From Candidatus Neomicrothrix sp. UBA814 (GTDB taxonomy: Bacteria; Actinomycetota; Acidimicrobiia; Acidimicrobiales; Poriferisodalaceae), in NCBI GenBank assembly GCA_002296525.1, contig DBIA01000029.1, positions 1 through 64,000 of the forward strand: 64,000 bases of DNA. Direction: 5' to 3'. The notes under the pieces were generated by a model. That model had not been told where the DNA came from and ran no database searches. It saw only the letters and a list, made by a program, of their open reading frames with translations. The position numbers and the translations under genes were made by a program. The stretch's first letter is position 1, and every line of letters starts with the position of its first letter. Shown one piece after another: positions 40,709-50,041 of the stretch.

Positions 40709-42211
40709 TCACTTGAGGTGCTTTGCCCCGGTTGCTTCATTGAATTCGTCGATACGGCTATCCCAGCTATCAATCAGTGGCCGCAGATTGTTCCACCAGC
40801 TTTGATTTCGGCGCCGTTCAAAATCTTCGACTGAAATGCCCTGTTGCTCAACCCAGGTGAAATACCCGAGATTGAACACGCGATTCCTATTTGTTTCGTC
40901 CATATCGAGTACGTGGTCAGTAGTAATCCCAGCAAGATGCTTTACGACAACGTCTTCTCCCTCGGCGTCATCAAATCCTTCGGGGTAGTCGCGTCGCATT
41001 ACTTTTTCTCTCTCCGAGTTGTACAACTCAGAACCATCTGTGGCGACGGTAACGATCATGTCATCTGGCCCTAGATTCCAGTGTTTGGCTGCCTTGATTG
41101 CGGCCAAGACGTTACAAATGGACGAGTAACCGAGATTGGTGAGCATCAATGTAAGATCGGAATTTACTCCCAAGCGCTCCAAGGCCCGAAGACCGCCGGG
41201 GCTGTTGAATGCAACATCGAGTTGATCGGTTGCGGTGTCAGAAATTCCTACGACTAGATCGGTGTTTGTCACATTGTGTATTAAAGGTACGTGTTTATCG
41301 CCAATGCCTTGGATGTTGTGATCCCCAAAGCCGTTGTACAACATCGTTGGTACTTCGAGTGCTTCGACGGCAACAATTCGAGCGTTGTGGTGGTCTTTGA
41401 GATAATCACCCGCTCCTAGGGTGCCTGCAGAACCGGAAGCTGAAACAAAAGCTGCTAAGCGTGCCGGGCGATCTGATGTCACATGCTGAAAGATGGAGCC
41501 AAGTGCAGGACCAGTCACCGCGTAGTGCCCGAGGTGGTTTGAGAATTCGCTGAACTGATTAAGAATTACATTGGAGTTATCGGTTTCAAGGCGGGCACAT
41601 TCGTCATAAATTTCTTTCACATTGGCTTCGGTCCCAGGGGTGCGGATTACGTCTTCTGGGTGATCAATCCATCGCTCTAACCATTCGAACCGTTCCCGGC
41701 TCATGCCCTCAGGTAAGACAGCAACTCCGCGACAACCCATAATCTTCGAGATTGCTACCCCACCCCTTGCATAGTTGCCAGTAGATGGCCATACCGCTCG
41801 GTTGATGGTTGGATCGAAACGCCCAGTTACCAGACGAGCGACCAGGCAGGAATAAGCAGCCAAGACTTTGTGGGCCCCAATCATTGGGAATCGGTTGCCT
41901 AGCGCCACGACAATACGAGCGTCTGTACCGGTCATCTCTGGCGGTAACTCAATGTGGTCAGGTGTTTTTGCAGGAGCTGCCTGCCTGCTTGTGTTGAACC
42001 AGTGAACGCGAAATAGATTTAATGGGTCCGCAGAGTTTCGATCAACACCCTCTAGAGCTTCAATTACGTCGGAATCGATAGTGGAAGGGTCTCGTAATTG
42101 ACTGAATCTTGGCAAGACGATATTTCGTTCGCTGAAGCGAGTCACGGCGTTTTCAAACGCTTTTTTGCCGGCAGGATCAAATTCGTCAAATACCGCTAAT
42201 GGACGAGGCAT
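40709..42211 (-). CDS. PLP-dependent enzyme, cysteine-synthase-like (500 aa)
   Basis: 500 residues, longer than standard cysteine synthases. PLP Lys probably in NRFPMIGAHKVLAAYSCL (about 120); asparagine loop STGNYARGGVAISKIMG; candidate phosphate-binding loop SASGSAGTLGAGDYL. The C-terminal ~130 residues are rich in charged and aromatic residues without a recognised domain. Reaction unknown: eliminations or beta-replacements on an amino acid are the family norm. First gene of the leftward operon to 35089. It diverges from the 8-oxoguanine deaminase-like gene across 72 bp. Confidence 0.72.
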   Translation of the reverse strand: MPRPLAVFDEFDPAGKKAFENAVTRFSERNIVLPRFSQLRDPSTIDSDVIEALEGVDRNSADPLNLFRVHWFNTSRQAAPAKTPDHIELPPEMTGTDARIVVALGNRFPMIGAHKVLAAYSCLVARLVTGRFDPTINRAVWPSTGNYARGGVAISKIMGCRGVAVLPEGMSRERFEWLERWIDHPEDVIRTPGTEANVKEIYDECARLETDNSNVILNQFSEFSNHLGHYAVTGPALGSIFQHVTSDRPARLAAFVSASGSAGTLGAGDYLKDHHNARIVAVEALEVPTMLYNGFGDHNIQGIGDKHVPLIHNVTNTDLVVGISDTATDQLDVAFNSPGGLRALERLGVNSDLTLMLTNLGYSSICNVLAAIKAAKHWNLGPDDMIVTVATDGSELYNSEREKVMRRDYPEGFDDAEGEDVVVKHLAGITTDHVLDMDETNRNRVFNLGYFTWVEQQGISVEDFERRRNQSWWNNLRPLIDSWDSRIDEFNEATGAKHLK

Positions 42212-42283
42212 TCTCCCAAGATAGACCTATGAGTCTGTAATTAGTCAACACAGAACCCCGGCAACGATGTCAAACTGTCCGCC

Positions 42284-43663
42284 ATGACTGATCCCGTTGA
42301 TCTGCTGATCAAAAACGCTTGGTTGGTAGCAACAATGGATGATCAGCGGCGAGAGTTGACAGGCGGATGGGTTGCTATTTCCGACGGTTATGTCGTTGGT
42401 ATAGGCGCTGGTACCGAAGTCCCGCCAGCGGCTCAAAGTTCAGTTGATGCCTCAGGGTGTCTGGTAACCCCGGGACTCGTGAACACGCACCATCACATGT
42501 TCCAAAACCTGACACGTGCTTATCGACCAATGACTGCCGCCCCCTTATTTGGTTGGCTCCAGTCGTTGTATCCCTTGTGGACTAAATCCATAGATGAAGA
42601 AGCCGTTTATCTTGCAGCCTGGGTGGGGCTAGCTGAATTGGCTATGTCCGGATGCACAACTACTACCGATCACCACTATTTGCATCCCGCTCGAGCGGGA
42701 GATTTGCTAGCTGCCGAAATTCAAGCAGCGATTGACCTGTCTATGCGGTTTCATCCCACATATGGGTCAATGAGTTTGTCTGTCAAAGACGGTGGATTAC
42801 CGCCAGATGACGCTGTTCGCACTGAGGACGACATTTTGTCTGAAAGTAAAAGGCAAGTGGAGCGGTGGCACGATCCGTCTTTCGGGTCGATGATCCAAAT
42901 AGCGTTAGCCCCATGCTCGCCGTTTACCGTTACTCCAGACTTAATGCGCAGCACAGCGGAATTAGCTGAACAGCTAGACGTAAGGCTCCATACTCATCTC
43001 GCAGAAAATGCTGAAGATGATGAATTCTCAATCGCACAGTTTGGCCTTCGACCAGTGGATCTGTATGAAGACGTCGGGTGGCTAAGCGAGCGTAGTTGGG
43101 GAGCACATGTTGTCCGCCCGAACGCTGACGAGATAGCGCGTTTAGGAGCAGCGGGTGTTGGTATTGCTCATTGCCCGAGCTCCAACATGATCTTGTCATC
43201 GGGGATTGCCCCTGTAGTTCAAATGAGACACGCTGGATGTCATGTCGGCTTAGGTTGTGACGGATCATCGTCGGCTGATTCGGCATCATTATGGCAAGAG
43301 GCACGGTTGGCGATGCTTCAAGGGAAGTTGATTTCGGGTGCCGATCAAATGGACGCAAGGACTGCCTTAGAAATAGCAACTCGTGGAGGAGCGGCTTGCC
43401 TCGGACGAAATGGAGAAATCGGTGAGTTGTCGATTGGCGCTGTTGGAGATGTAGCGGTCTGGAAACTTGAAGGTCCGCAATTTGCCGGTGTTATCGATGA
43501 CCCGATTGAAGGATGGCTGAGATGCGGCCCGGTTAGCGCTGCGCATGTTTTTGTCCACGGTCGAGCAATTGTTGAAAATGGCGTTCTTGCGAATCCTGGT
43601 CTCGATGAAATTCTTGTTAGGCACCGGCAGGCGGCGCAGCGATTTCAACCTCAAAGAGGCTGA
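42284..43663 (+). CDS. 8-oxoguanine deaminase-like amidohydrolase
   Basis: 459 residues. Amidohydrolase TIM barrel with the N-terminal beta-sandwich. Metal ligands in VNTHHHMFQNLTRA; subgroup features SMSLSVKDGGLPPDD, THLAENAEDDEF, IAHCPSSNMILSSG and LGCDGSSSADSASL agree with bacterial 8-oxoguanine deaminases (Pa0142-like), which convert 8-oxoguanine to uric acid and ammonia. Hydroxyatrazine ethylaminohydrolase is a close alternative within the same clan. Together with the two xanthine dehydrogenase-like enzymes it points to urate as a shared intermediate. Confidence 0.8.
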   Translation: MTDPVDLLIKNAWLVATMDDQRRELTGGWVAISDGYVVGIGAGTEVPPAAQSSVDASGCLVTPGLVNTHHHMFQNLTRAYRPMTAAPLFGWLQSLYPLWTKSIDEEAVYLAAWVGLAELAMSGCTTTTDHHYLHPARAGDLLAAEIQAAIDLSMRFHPTYGSMSLSVKDGGLPPDDAVRTEDDILSESKRQVERWHDPSFGSMIQIALAPCSPFTVTPDLMRSTAELAEQLDVRLHTHLAENAEDDEFSIAQFGLRPVDLYEDVGWLSERSWGAHVVRPNADEIARLGAAGVGIAHCPSSNMILSSGIAPVVQMRHAGCHVGLGCDGSSSADSASLWQEARLAMLQGKLISGADQMDARTALEIATRGGAACLGRNGEIGELSIGAVGDVAVWKLEGPQFAGVIDDPIEGWLRCGPVSAAHVFVHGRAIVENGVLANPGLDEILVRHRQAAQRFQPQRG

Positions 43664-43727
43664 ATTAAGACCTTGTTTTGAATTGCCAAAATCGGAATTG
43701 AGCAGTTCAGCGACGTAGGATCCCAAA

Positions 43728-45431
43728 ATGGGGCACTCGCGAACTTTCGCCGTAGACAACTCTGACGTTGTTTCAGATGGGCAAGGTCGGACTGCTCACC
43801 GATCTCTGCACGAACACTCCAGCCGTCTCCTTCCAAAAATGTATGAAGTTGCCGACGGCGTGTGGTGTCTTGTGGGTAATGGCCTGTCGAATCAAACGTT
43901 CATCCGTGGCCCAGAAGGTGTTATTGCGATCGACACGGGGGAATCTGTCGAAGAGATGCAGAGTGCGCTGCAACAATTACGGACTGTTTGCCAGGAACCA
44001 ATAGTTGCGGTTGTCTACACACATTTTCACTACGTAAACGGAACGACTGCGATCACAGAAACCGAGCCTGTGAAGGCAATTTGGGGCCACGAACGCATTG
44101 AACACAATCTTGAACGATCAGCAACAGAAATCGCGCCCGCTTACACACGGGGACTTATTGAGCAGTTTGGTATCTACTTGCCCGACGATGGGCCCGATGG
44201 GTTGGTCAATGTCGGATTAGGTCTTGCCTACCGGATGGCACACCACGCACCATCGACCCCCGGTCATGTCACGGCAACGCAACATTTTCCCGGAGATAGT
44301 TCGGTCACGGTCGCTGGTCTAGAAATGGAAGTAACACACGCACCATCAGATGCTGATGACTCTGTCACGCTCTGGTTTCCTGAGCTTAGTGTCGCTGTAC
44401 ACAATTTGGTCTGGCCAGCCCTTTTCAACATTTTCGCAATTCGCGGCGAAGAGTACCGCAATCCGCAGTTATTGGTTCAGGGAATTGATCATCTTCGATC
44501 TCTTAAAGCTGATTATCTGATTGCAACCCATGGCCCTCCGATGCAAGGAGCGCAAGATATATATCGAAGAGTCACGGCGTACAGAGATTCAATTCAGTTT
44601 TTGTGGGATCAAACAGTTCGATGGACGAATAAGGGAGCGACCGGACCCGAACTGGCCTACCGCATCCAACTTCCACCCATGTACGACGAAGATTGGTTAA
44701 CTAAACAGCACTACGGATTAGCAGAACATCACGTGCGGCAAATTCGATCCGGTTTGTTCGGGTTTTTCGATGGGGATCCAGTCGGAGTGTTCCCGCTCGA
44801 CACTGAAGAAGAAGCTGAACGAATGATCTCAGCTATGGGAGGGATTGAACAGGTACGAAGGCTTTGCGCGGAAGCTTTGGAGGGCTCTGAGAACGATCTT
44901 CGTTGGGCGATCTCGCTCGCCAGCCGTCTCACTAATCATTCTCAGGCAAGTGAAGATGATCGCACCTTGCTAGCGGATGCTCTTAGAAAAGTTGGCCAAC
45001 GTACCACTTCATCCAATCTTCGCAACTGGTGCTTAACTCGGGCGCTTACGCTGGAAGGGCGCATTGATGGCGCAAGACTTAACAACCATCGATTTAGTCG
45101 ACGGCAAATTGAAGGGTGGTCTGTCGAAACCGCTGTATCAGTGCTCAGAGTATTGATTGATCCCGCAACCCTCGCGGGAATTGACATCCACTTAACAGTC
45201 GAACTTGATGGGGAACGAACAGGTCTTCATTTCCGCAACCACATCGCTTGCCCTACTGACGGCGAAGGTGGCGACACCATCTTGATTGCAACGAGAGCTA
45301 TTTGGGATGAAATGCTCACCGGAGCATTAGATCTACAGTCAGCTTTGAACAATGGTGATGTTTCGCTAGAAGGGGACAAGATCACCGCAATCGAAGCATT
45401 GAAAGCAATAGACCACCCGGCATTCCGATGA
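43728..45431 (+). CDS. Alkylsulfatase-like metallo-beta-lactamase-fold protein with altered metal motif
   Basis: 567 residues. The N-terminal ~280 residues have the MBL fold of SdsA1-type alkylsulfatases (GLSNQTFIRGPEGVIAIDTG). They are followed by the helical dimerisation domain and an SCP2-like C-terminus (IDIHLTVELDGERTGLHFRN). The usual THxHxDH motif reads YTHFHYVNGT: His99 and His101 are kept but Asp and His become Val103 and Asn104. A later ligand region reads VHNLVWPALFN rather than the AE-rich form; His268 (ATHGPP) is kept. Activity is therefore uncertain. Overlaps the sulfatase gene by four bases. Confidence 0.75.
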   Translation: MGHSRTFAVDNSDVVSDGQGRTAHRSLHEHSSRLLPKMYEVADGVWCLVGNGLSNQTFIRGPEGVIAIDTGESVEEMQSALQQLRTVCQEPIVAVVYTHFHYVNGTTAITETEPVKAIWGHERIEHNLERSATEIAPAYTRGLIEQFGIYLPDDGPDGLVNVGLGLAYRMAHHAPSTPGHVTATQHFPGDSSVTVAGLEMEVTHAPSDADDSVTLWFPELSVAVHNLVWPALFNIFAIRGEEYRNPQLLVQGIDHLRSLKADYLIATHGPPMQGAQDIYRRVTAYRDSIQFLWDQTVRWTNKGATGPELAYRIQLPPMYDEDWLTKQHYGLAEHHVRQIRSGLFGFFDGDPVGVFPLDTEEEAERMISAMGGIEQVRRLCAEALEGSENDLRWAISLASRLTNHSQASEDDRTLLADALRKVGQRTTSSNLRNWCLTRALTLEGRIDGARLNNHRFSRRQIEGWSVETAVSVLRVLIDPATLAGIDIHLTVELDGERTGLHFRNHIACPTDGEGGDTILIATRAIWDEMLTGALDLQSALNNGDVSLEGDKITAIEALKAIDHPAFR

Positions 45432-47743
45432 CAACAAAACTGCCAAGGCCGACGGAACCATTTACGGGGCAAGTCGAACGATTAATCACAGATGCAAAAG
45501 CTCGTCGTCTCGAAGCTCCCGCTCCGCCTGATAATGCGCCGAACGTACTTTTAGTTATGTTGGACGACGTTGGATTTGGCTCTTTTTCTACGTTTGGTGG
45601 CCCCGTTGAAGGGGCCGGTTTCCAAAGCGTTGCCGATAACGGCCTTCTGTATAACCAGTTCCACACCACCGCCTTATGTTCTCCCACTCGGGCAGCGTTA
45701 CTAACAGGAAGGCAGCACCACAGCGTGCACATGGGAGGCATTACCGAAATCGCTAACTCTTTCCCTGGCTACGATTCACAAATTCCAGCTGAAGCTGCGA
45801 CAGTGGCTCAAATACTTAAAATGTCGGGCTATGGGACGTCCTGCTTTGGCAAGTGGCACCTAACACCCTCGTGGGAGCAGGGCCCTGCAGGTCCTTTCGA
45901 GCGTTGGCCAACTGGTATTGGTTTCGACCGCTTTTACGGAATTATCGGTGCCGAAGCCTCCCATTGGGAACCGGCTGCCTATGACCAGACCACCCCAATT
46001 TCACCGCATGTCAACCGTCCCGATTACCACCTGACAGAAGACTTAGCTGATCAAGCAATTAAATGGATGGAACAACACCGAGTCTCGGCACCTAACCGCC
46101 CATGGTTCTGTTACTTCTCAACCCCTGCCGTGCACGCGCCACACCATGCACCAGCCGAATGGATCAACAAATATCAGGGTAGATTTGACGCTGGCTGGGA
46201 CGTCCTCAGAGAAGAGATTTACGCTGAACAACTCCGTCTTGGTGTTATCCCAGAACACACAACGTTGACGACGAGACCAGAAGAAATTCCAGCGTGGAGT
46301 GAATACCCAGAGCGGTATCGACCTGTGGCCACGCGACTGATGGAGTGTTTTGCGGGTTTTCTTGCTCATACCGATCATCACATCAGTCGTGTCATCGACG
46401 CAGCCAGGCAACAAGAACGTGACACGCTGATCATCTATTTGTCAGGCGACAATGGAGCATCTGCTGAAGGAACCATCCATGGTGCGTGGAGCGCTCCGTC
46501 TTTCCAGAATGGGGTACATGAGGACCCAGAATGGCTCCTTGAACACATTGATGACTTTGGCACCTCAAAGTGTGAGAACCATTTCAATGTCGGATGGGCC
46601 TGGGCGCTCGATTCGCCATTTCAGTGGATGAAGCAAGTTGCCTCGCACTTCGGTGGCACACGAAATGGGCTTGCGATTGAATGGCCAAAAAAGATCACGG
46701 ACAAGGGTGCGCTGCGTTCTCAGTTCCACCACGTCGTAGATATCGCTCCGACGATCCTCGAAGCAGCTGGCGTTACCATGCCAGAGAGTGTCAATGGGAT
46801 TACCCAAATGCCTGTCCACGGTGTTCCTATGGGCTATTCCTATGCCCAGGACGGACCTAGCCAGCGCAAGACTCAATATTTTGAAATTCTTGGCAACCGA
46901 GCAATCTATAGCGATGGATGGATCGCCTCTTGCTTTCATGGTCGAGTTCCTTGGATACGGATGCAGGGCTACGAATTCGACGGACCACAAGAGCAGTGGG
47001 AGTTGTACGACATCGAAAATGACTTCTCGCAAGCAACCGATCTGGCTAATGAGAATCCCGAACTGTTGGAAGAGTTGCTAGAACTCTTTGATGCTGAAGC
47101 TCAACGGTTCGGGGTGTATCCGCTGAGAGACGCCGGTTCTCGTAGGGGAGGGGACCTGGGTGTGCCTCATGCACTTGGAGGTCTACGAACCATGACCTAC
47201 ACCACAGCCCACGTGAGAATGCCTGAAAGTATTGTGGTACGCCTCAAGAATTGTTCGTGGAAAATCGCTGCTCAAGTGACGACCACAGATGCTGACGTTG
47301 GTGTTATTGCGTGCCAGGGCGGCAACATGTCCGGATGGTCAATGTGGCTCAATGATGGCGTACCAAGTTTTACCTACAACTGTTACGGACATGAGATTAC
47401 GACGCTGGCCGGCAACACCCTCAAAGCAGGGAATCACCTGATTGAAGCAGTGTTCGACTACGACGGTGGTTTCGGCAAAGGTGGGGACCTTGTGCTCGTT
47501 GTCGACGAAACAGCAGTGGCACATGAACGTCTCGAACGAACTGTGCCAGTTGGTTTCTCCATGAGTGGCGAGACCTTTGATGTCGGCATCGATACTGGAT
47601 CCCCAGTAGGGCCCTACCCGCACGACTTCCGATGTAGCGCAACTATTGATGGAGTCACCCTGACCCGTTTGACTGAACCTGGTTTAGCGGTTGAAGCAGC
47701 CGAACGAGAAGGCTTAGTCAAAGCAGGATTTAGTACCCAATAA
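45428..47743 (+). CDS. Arylsulfatase (formylglycine type I sulfatase)
   Basis: 771 residues. The catalytic cysteine to be converted to formylglycine is Cys84 in LCSPTRAALLTGR (C-x-P-x-R). Metal-binding MLDDVGFGSFSTFGG at the N-terminus and YLSGDNGASAEGT later supply the Asp/Asn ligands; GKWHLTPSWEQGP follows the family pattern. No signal peptide is visible, so it is probably cytoplasmic. A C-terminal ~150-residue beta-rich domain (from about 610) is shared by many large sulfatases. The formylglycine-generating enzyme is not in the window. Confidence 0.9.
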   Translation: MTTKLPRPTEPFTGQVERLITDAKARRLEAPAPPDNAPNVLLVMLDDVGFGSFSTFGGPVEGAGFQSVADNGLLYNQFHTTALCSPTRAALLTGRQHHSVHMGGITEIANSFPGYDSQIPAEAATVAQILKMSGYGTSCFGKWHLTPSWEQGPAGPFERWPTGIGFDRFYGIIGAEASHWEPAAYDQTTPISPHVNRPDYHLTEDLADQAIKWMEQHRVSAPNRPWFCYFSTPAVHAPHHAPAEWINKYQGRFDAGWDVLREEIYAEQLRLGVIPEHTTLTTRPEEIPAWSEYPERYRPVATRLMECFAGFLAHTDHHISRVIDAARQQERDTLIIYLSGDNGASAEGTIHGAWSAPSFQNGVHEDPEWLLEHIDDFGTSKCENHFNVGWAWALDSPFQWMKQVASHFGGTRNGLAIEWPKKITDKGALRSQFHHVVDIAPTILEAAGVTMPESVNGITQMPVHGVPMGYSYAQDGPSQRKTQYFEILGNRAIYSDGWIASCFHGRVPWIRMQGYEFDGPQEQWELYDIENDFSQATDLANENPELLEELLELFDAEAQRFGVYPLRDAGSRRGGDLGVPHALGGLRTMTYTTAHVRMPESIVVRLKNCSWKIAAQVTTTDADVGVIACQGGNMSGWSMWLNDGVPSFTYNCYGHEITTLAGNTLKAGNHLIEAVFDYDGGFGKGGDLVLVVDETAVAHERLERTVPVGFSMSGETFDVGIDTGSPVGPYPHDFRCSATIDGVTLTRLTEPGLAVEAAEREGLVKAGFSTQ

Positions 47744-47750
47744 TGAACTG

Positions 47751-49055
47751 CTAGCCCGAACGGAAGGCCTGTACAGCAGACTCAACTATTGGATAGAGCA
47801 TGTTCGCGAGGCGCTGCCCAACTGATGTTGTGCTTTCAACCACCAGGTACGCACCGAAGCCGTCGTCAGGTTGAAGCCAAGCAGTGGAACCATACAAACC
47901 AGGATCTGTCAGTCGGACTGTTGACTGCGTTTCTTGGTTGGCTGACGCTCCGTACCGATTGGGGCTTTGAGTCCACCAACCCAAGCCGTAACCGATAGGC
48001 GATCCGTAGACCTCACCAGATCGGTTCTGTTGCATCAATTCGACACCCGAACGTGATAACACCTCGTAGCCGCCGCACGTGCCGTCATTTAGATGCATGG
48101 ATAGAAGCTTCCCGTAATCGCCAGTCGTGATATAGCCACCGCCCCCTATATGGGGGTTGTCGGTGGGAGGCAGCAGCGATAGGTCACCCGACCAGTTGGG
48201 ATATTCGCCGCTCACTGCTTGAAGCGGGATCCAAGGATTTGAGTAGCCCAACGATCTCATCTCACAGGGCTGAACATAAATTTCATCGACTAAATCGGCC
48301 CATTGCTTCCCAGAAGCAATTTCGGCCACAGCGCCCGCTACCTGAAGTTGGACACCTCCGTAACGGAACTCTGTATCGGGCGCAACAGTCCGGGGGTCAG
48401 AGGCTGCGACGGATAAAGCTTCAGCAGCGCATCTTTGTAGCGAACTACTTGGTAGGAACATACAAATGTAGAGAGGATCTTCGGGCTGCAGTCCCGGAAT
48501 ACCTGAACTTCCAGACAGCAATTGCACTGGAGTGATACCGCCGAGTCGACCCGCGTAATCGATGACCTGACCAATAGGTGCTTCAAGGTTCAGTATCCCT
48601 TGGTCGTGAAGGTGAACAAGAACCCCAGCACTGATCACTTTGCTCGTTGACGCAATCAAGGAAATGCGATCAGGTGAAAACTCTCCCCAGTGGTTGTGAT
48701 AAATAACTCCGCGATCGCGATCAACGACTATAAAGCCAGCGCCATTCAATTGATTTCGATCAACAAAGTTTTTAATTGTTTGTGACACTTGATGGAAGCT
48801 TTTTGGAGTTACCTCAATCTGTCCAGATGCTGATCTAGTGGCCTCGCTCGTGGTTGTGACCGCACTAGTGGTCGGCGTGGTCTGGATCGATGCGCTGGCA
48901 ACTGAGGTCACTGTTGGCGCCTCTTTATGTTGTGCAGCTGCAGTAGTGCTGACAACAGATTGAGAACTAGGAGCAGAGTTAACCGGGTTTGCACTAGCAC
49001 ATGCAGTTAAAGCGATAACAGCAGCTGCATCCATCAACAAACGTAGATGTCTCAT
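47751..49055 (-). CDS. Beta-lactamase-family serine hydrolase lipoprotein
   Basis: 434 residues. Lipobox ALTAC (Cys19), then a Ser/Thr-rich linker to about residue 85. The serine hydrolase domain has the nucleophile motif STSK (Ser136, Lys139) and a tyrosine motif FRYGGVQ (Tyr232) where class C beta-lactamases have YxN. The GSTAW stretch near 390 sits where the KTG-like triad is expected. Penicillin-binding-protein-like esterases and D-aminopeptidases share this fold, so true beta-lactamase activity cannot be claimed. Overlaps the kinase gene by four bases. Confidence 0.8.
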   Translation of the reverse strand: MRHLRLLMDAAAVIALTACASANPVNSAPSSQSVVSTTAAAQHKEAPTVTSVASASIQTTPTTSAVTTTSEATRSASGQIEVTPKSFHQVSQTIKNFVDRNQLNGAGFIVVDRDRGVIYHNHWGEFSPDRISLIASTSKVISAGVLVHLHDQGILNLEAPIGQVIDYAGRLGGITPVQLLSGSSGIPGLQPEDPLYICMFLPSSSLQRCAAEALSVAASDPRTVAPDTEFRYGGVQLQVAGAVAEIASGKQWADLVDEIYVQPCEMRSLGYSNPWIPLQAVSGEYPNWSGDLSLLPPTDNPHIGGGGYITTGDYGKLLSMHLNDGTCGGYEVLSRSGVELMQQNRSGEVYGSPIGYGLGWWTQSPNRYGASANQETQSTVRLTDPGLYGSTAWLQPDDGFGAYLVVESTTSVGQRLANMLYPIVESAVQAFRSG

Positions 49056-50041
49056 GAACGTGAAAGCAGGTTTTTTGCAGCTTGTTCTGCGCGTTCAACG
49101 ACTATCGGAAAGTAGTCATATGCAGATAACTCTGGGCGAGCATCTAACCAACCGACAATCATCAAACTCCGAATAACGAGAAAAAGATCTACCGATTCAA
49201 TCTCGTCTAACGCCAGTTCATAAACCGAGCAGTAGCCGTCAAGAAAAGCTTGCCGAGCGGACGCGAACCAGGACTCACCTATCCCAGGATGAAGCGCTAC
49301 AGCTATTTCGTGAGCAAACCATCCGTAGCCGGCGTCGTCGAAGTCGATAATGGTTAACTCGTCGCCACTGCACATAATGTTTCCTAGATGAAGATCAGAG
49401 TGAATGAGACCGAAACGATCAGGCTCTACAGAAAGGCCACCTAAGCCTTCCCTTAAAACCTTTCGAGCTTCACCGAAGATCGCCTTTTGGTTCGGGGTTA
49501 ATGAGCTCACCTCCCAAAAACGTCCCCACAAGGGATCTTCACCAAGTAACCCGTCGATATCCCAGCGGCGCCGCACAAAACCTTTTGGGGGCTCCCACGC
49601 ATGTGAGTGACATCGAATCTGCGCGGCGAGCGAGCCGATTGTCTCATAATGGGCGACAACGTCGTCAGAAGCGTTGCTCAACGCGCCTCCCAATGGTTGA
49701 CCTTCAACCCAGTCGACGACCCCGACAATTCGTTGTTCATTCGAATCCACAGCGCCGATGTCAACCGAACGGTAATAATCCCCAGCAGCTGTTTGTAACG
49801 CAGCAGGAACCGGTAATCCTGAAACGGCGAGCGACTGGACCCACACCACTTCCGAATTCAACTCAGCCAACTCGTTGTAGCCAGGGCGGTGAAAGCGCAT
49901 TACCACTTGTTTGTCAGAACTAACTTTTATGCGGCAAACAACGTTCTCAGTGTGGGACAACACGTCAACTTGTGTGGGGGCAAGATTCCAAAAACCGCAC
50001 GCACGTTTCGCAGCCTCAACGAAATCGTGTTCGCTAAGCAT
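49052..50041 (-). CDS. APH-family small-molecule kinase (hydroxylysine kinase-like)
   Basis: 329 residues. Aminoglycoside-phosphotransferase/choline-kinase fold: ATP-binding KVSSDKQVVMRFHRPGYNE (Lys/Arg strand), the catalytic HSDLHLGNIMC (Brenner motif HxDxxxxN) and metal-binding IIDFDDAGYGWFAHEIAVAL. The gene overlaps the AGXT2L-like aminotransferase by eight bases. In animals hydroxylysine kinase works with a phospho-lyase of that type, so this protein probably phosphorylates an amino alcohol such as hydroxylysine or ethanolamine, not an antibiotic (inference). Confidence 0.8.
   Translation of the reverse strand: MLSEHDFVEAAKRACGFWNLAPTQVDVLSHTENVVCRIKVSSDKQVVMRFHRPGYNELAELNSEVVWVQSLAVSGLPVPAALQTAAGDYYRSVDIGAVDSNEQRIVGVVDWVEGQPLGGALSNASDDVVAHYETIGSLAAQIRCHSHAWEPPKGFVRRRWDIDGLLGEDPLWGRFWEVSSLTPNQKAIFGEARKVLREGLGGLSVEPDRFGLIHSDLHLGNIMCSGDELTIIDFDDAGYGWFAHEIAVALHPGIGESWFASARQAFLDGYCSVYELALDEIESVDLFLVIRSLMIVGWLDARPELSAYDYFPIVVERAEQAAKNLLSRS

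Noticed and set aside
47751..49055. True beta-lactamase
   Set aside because: SxxK is present but the YxN and KTG motifs are altered and it is a lipoprotein with a long linker; the family contains many esterases and peptidases.
49052..50041. Aminoglycoside resistance gene
   Set aside because: The APH fold is shared by many metabolic kinases; coupling to an AGXT2L-like enzyme makes a metabolic role much more likely.
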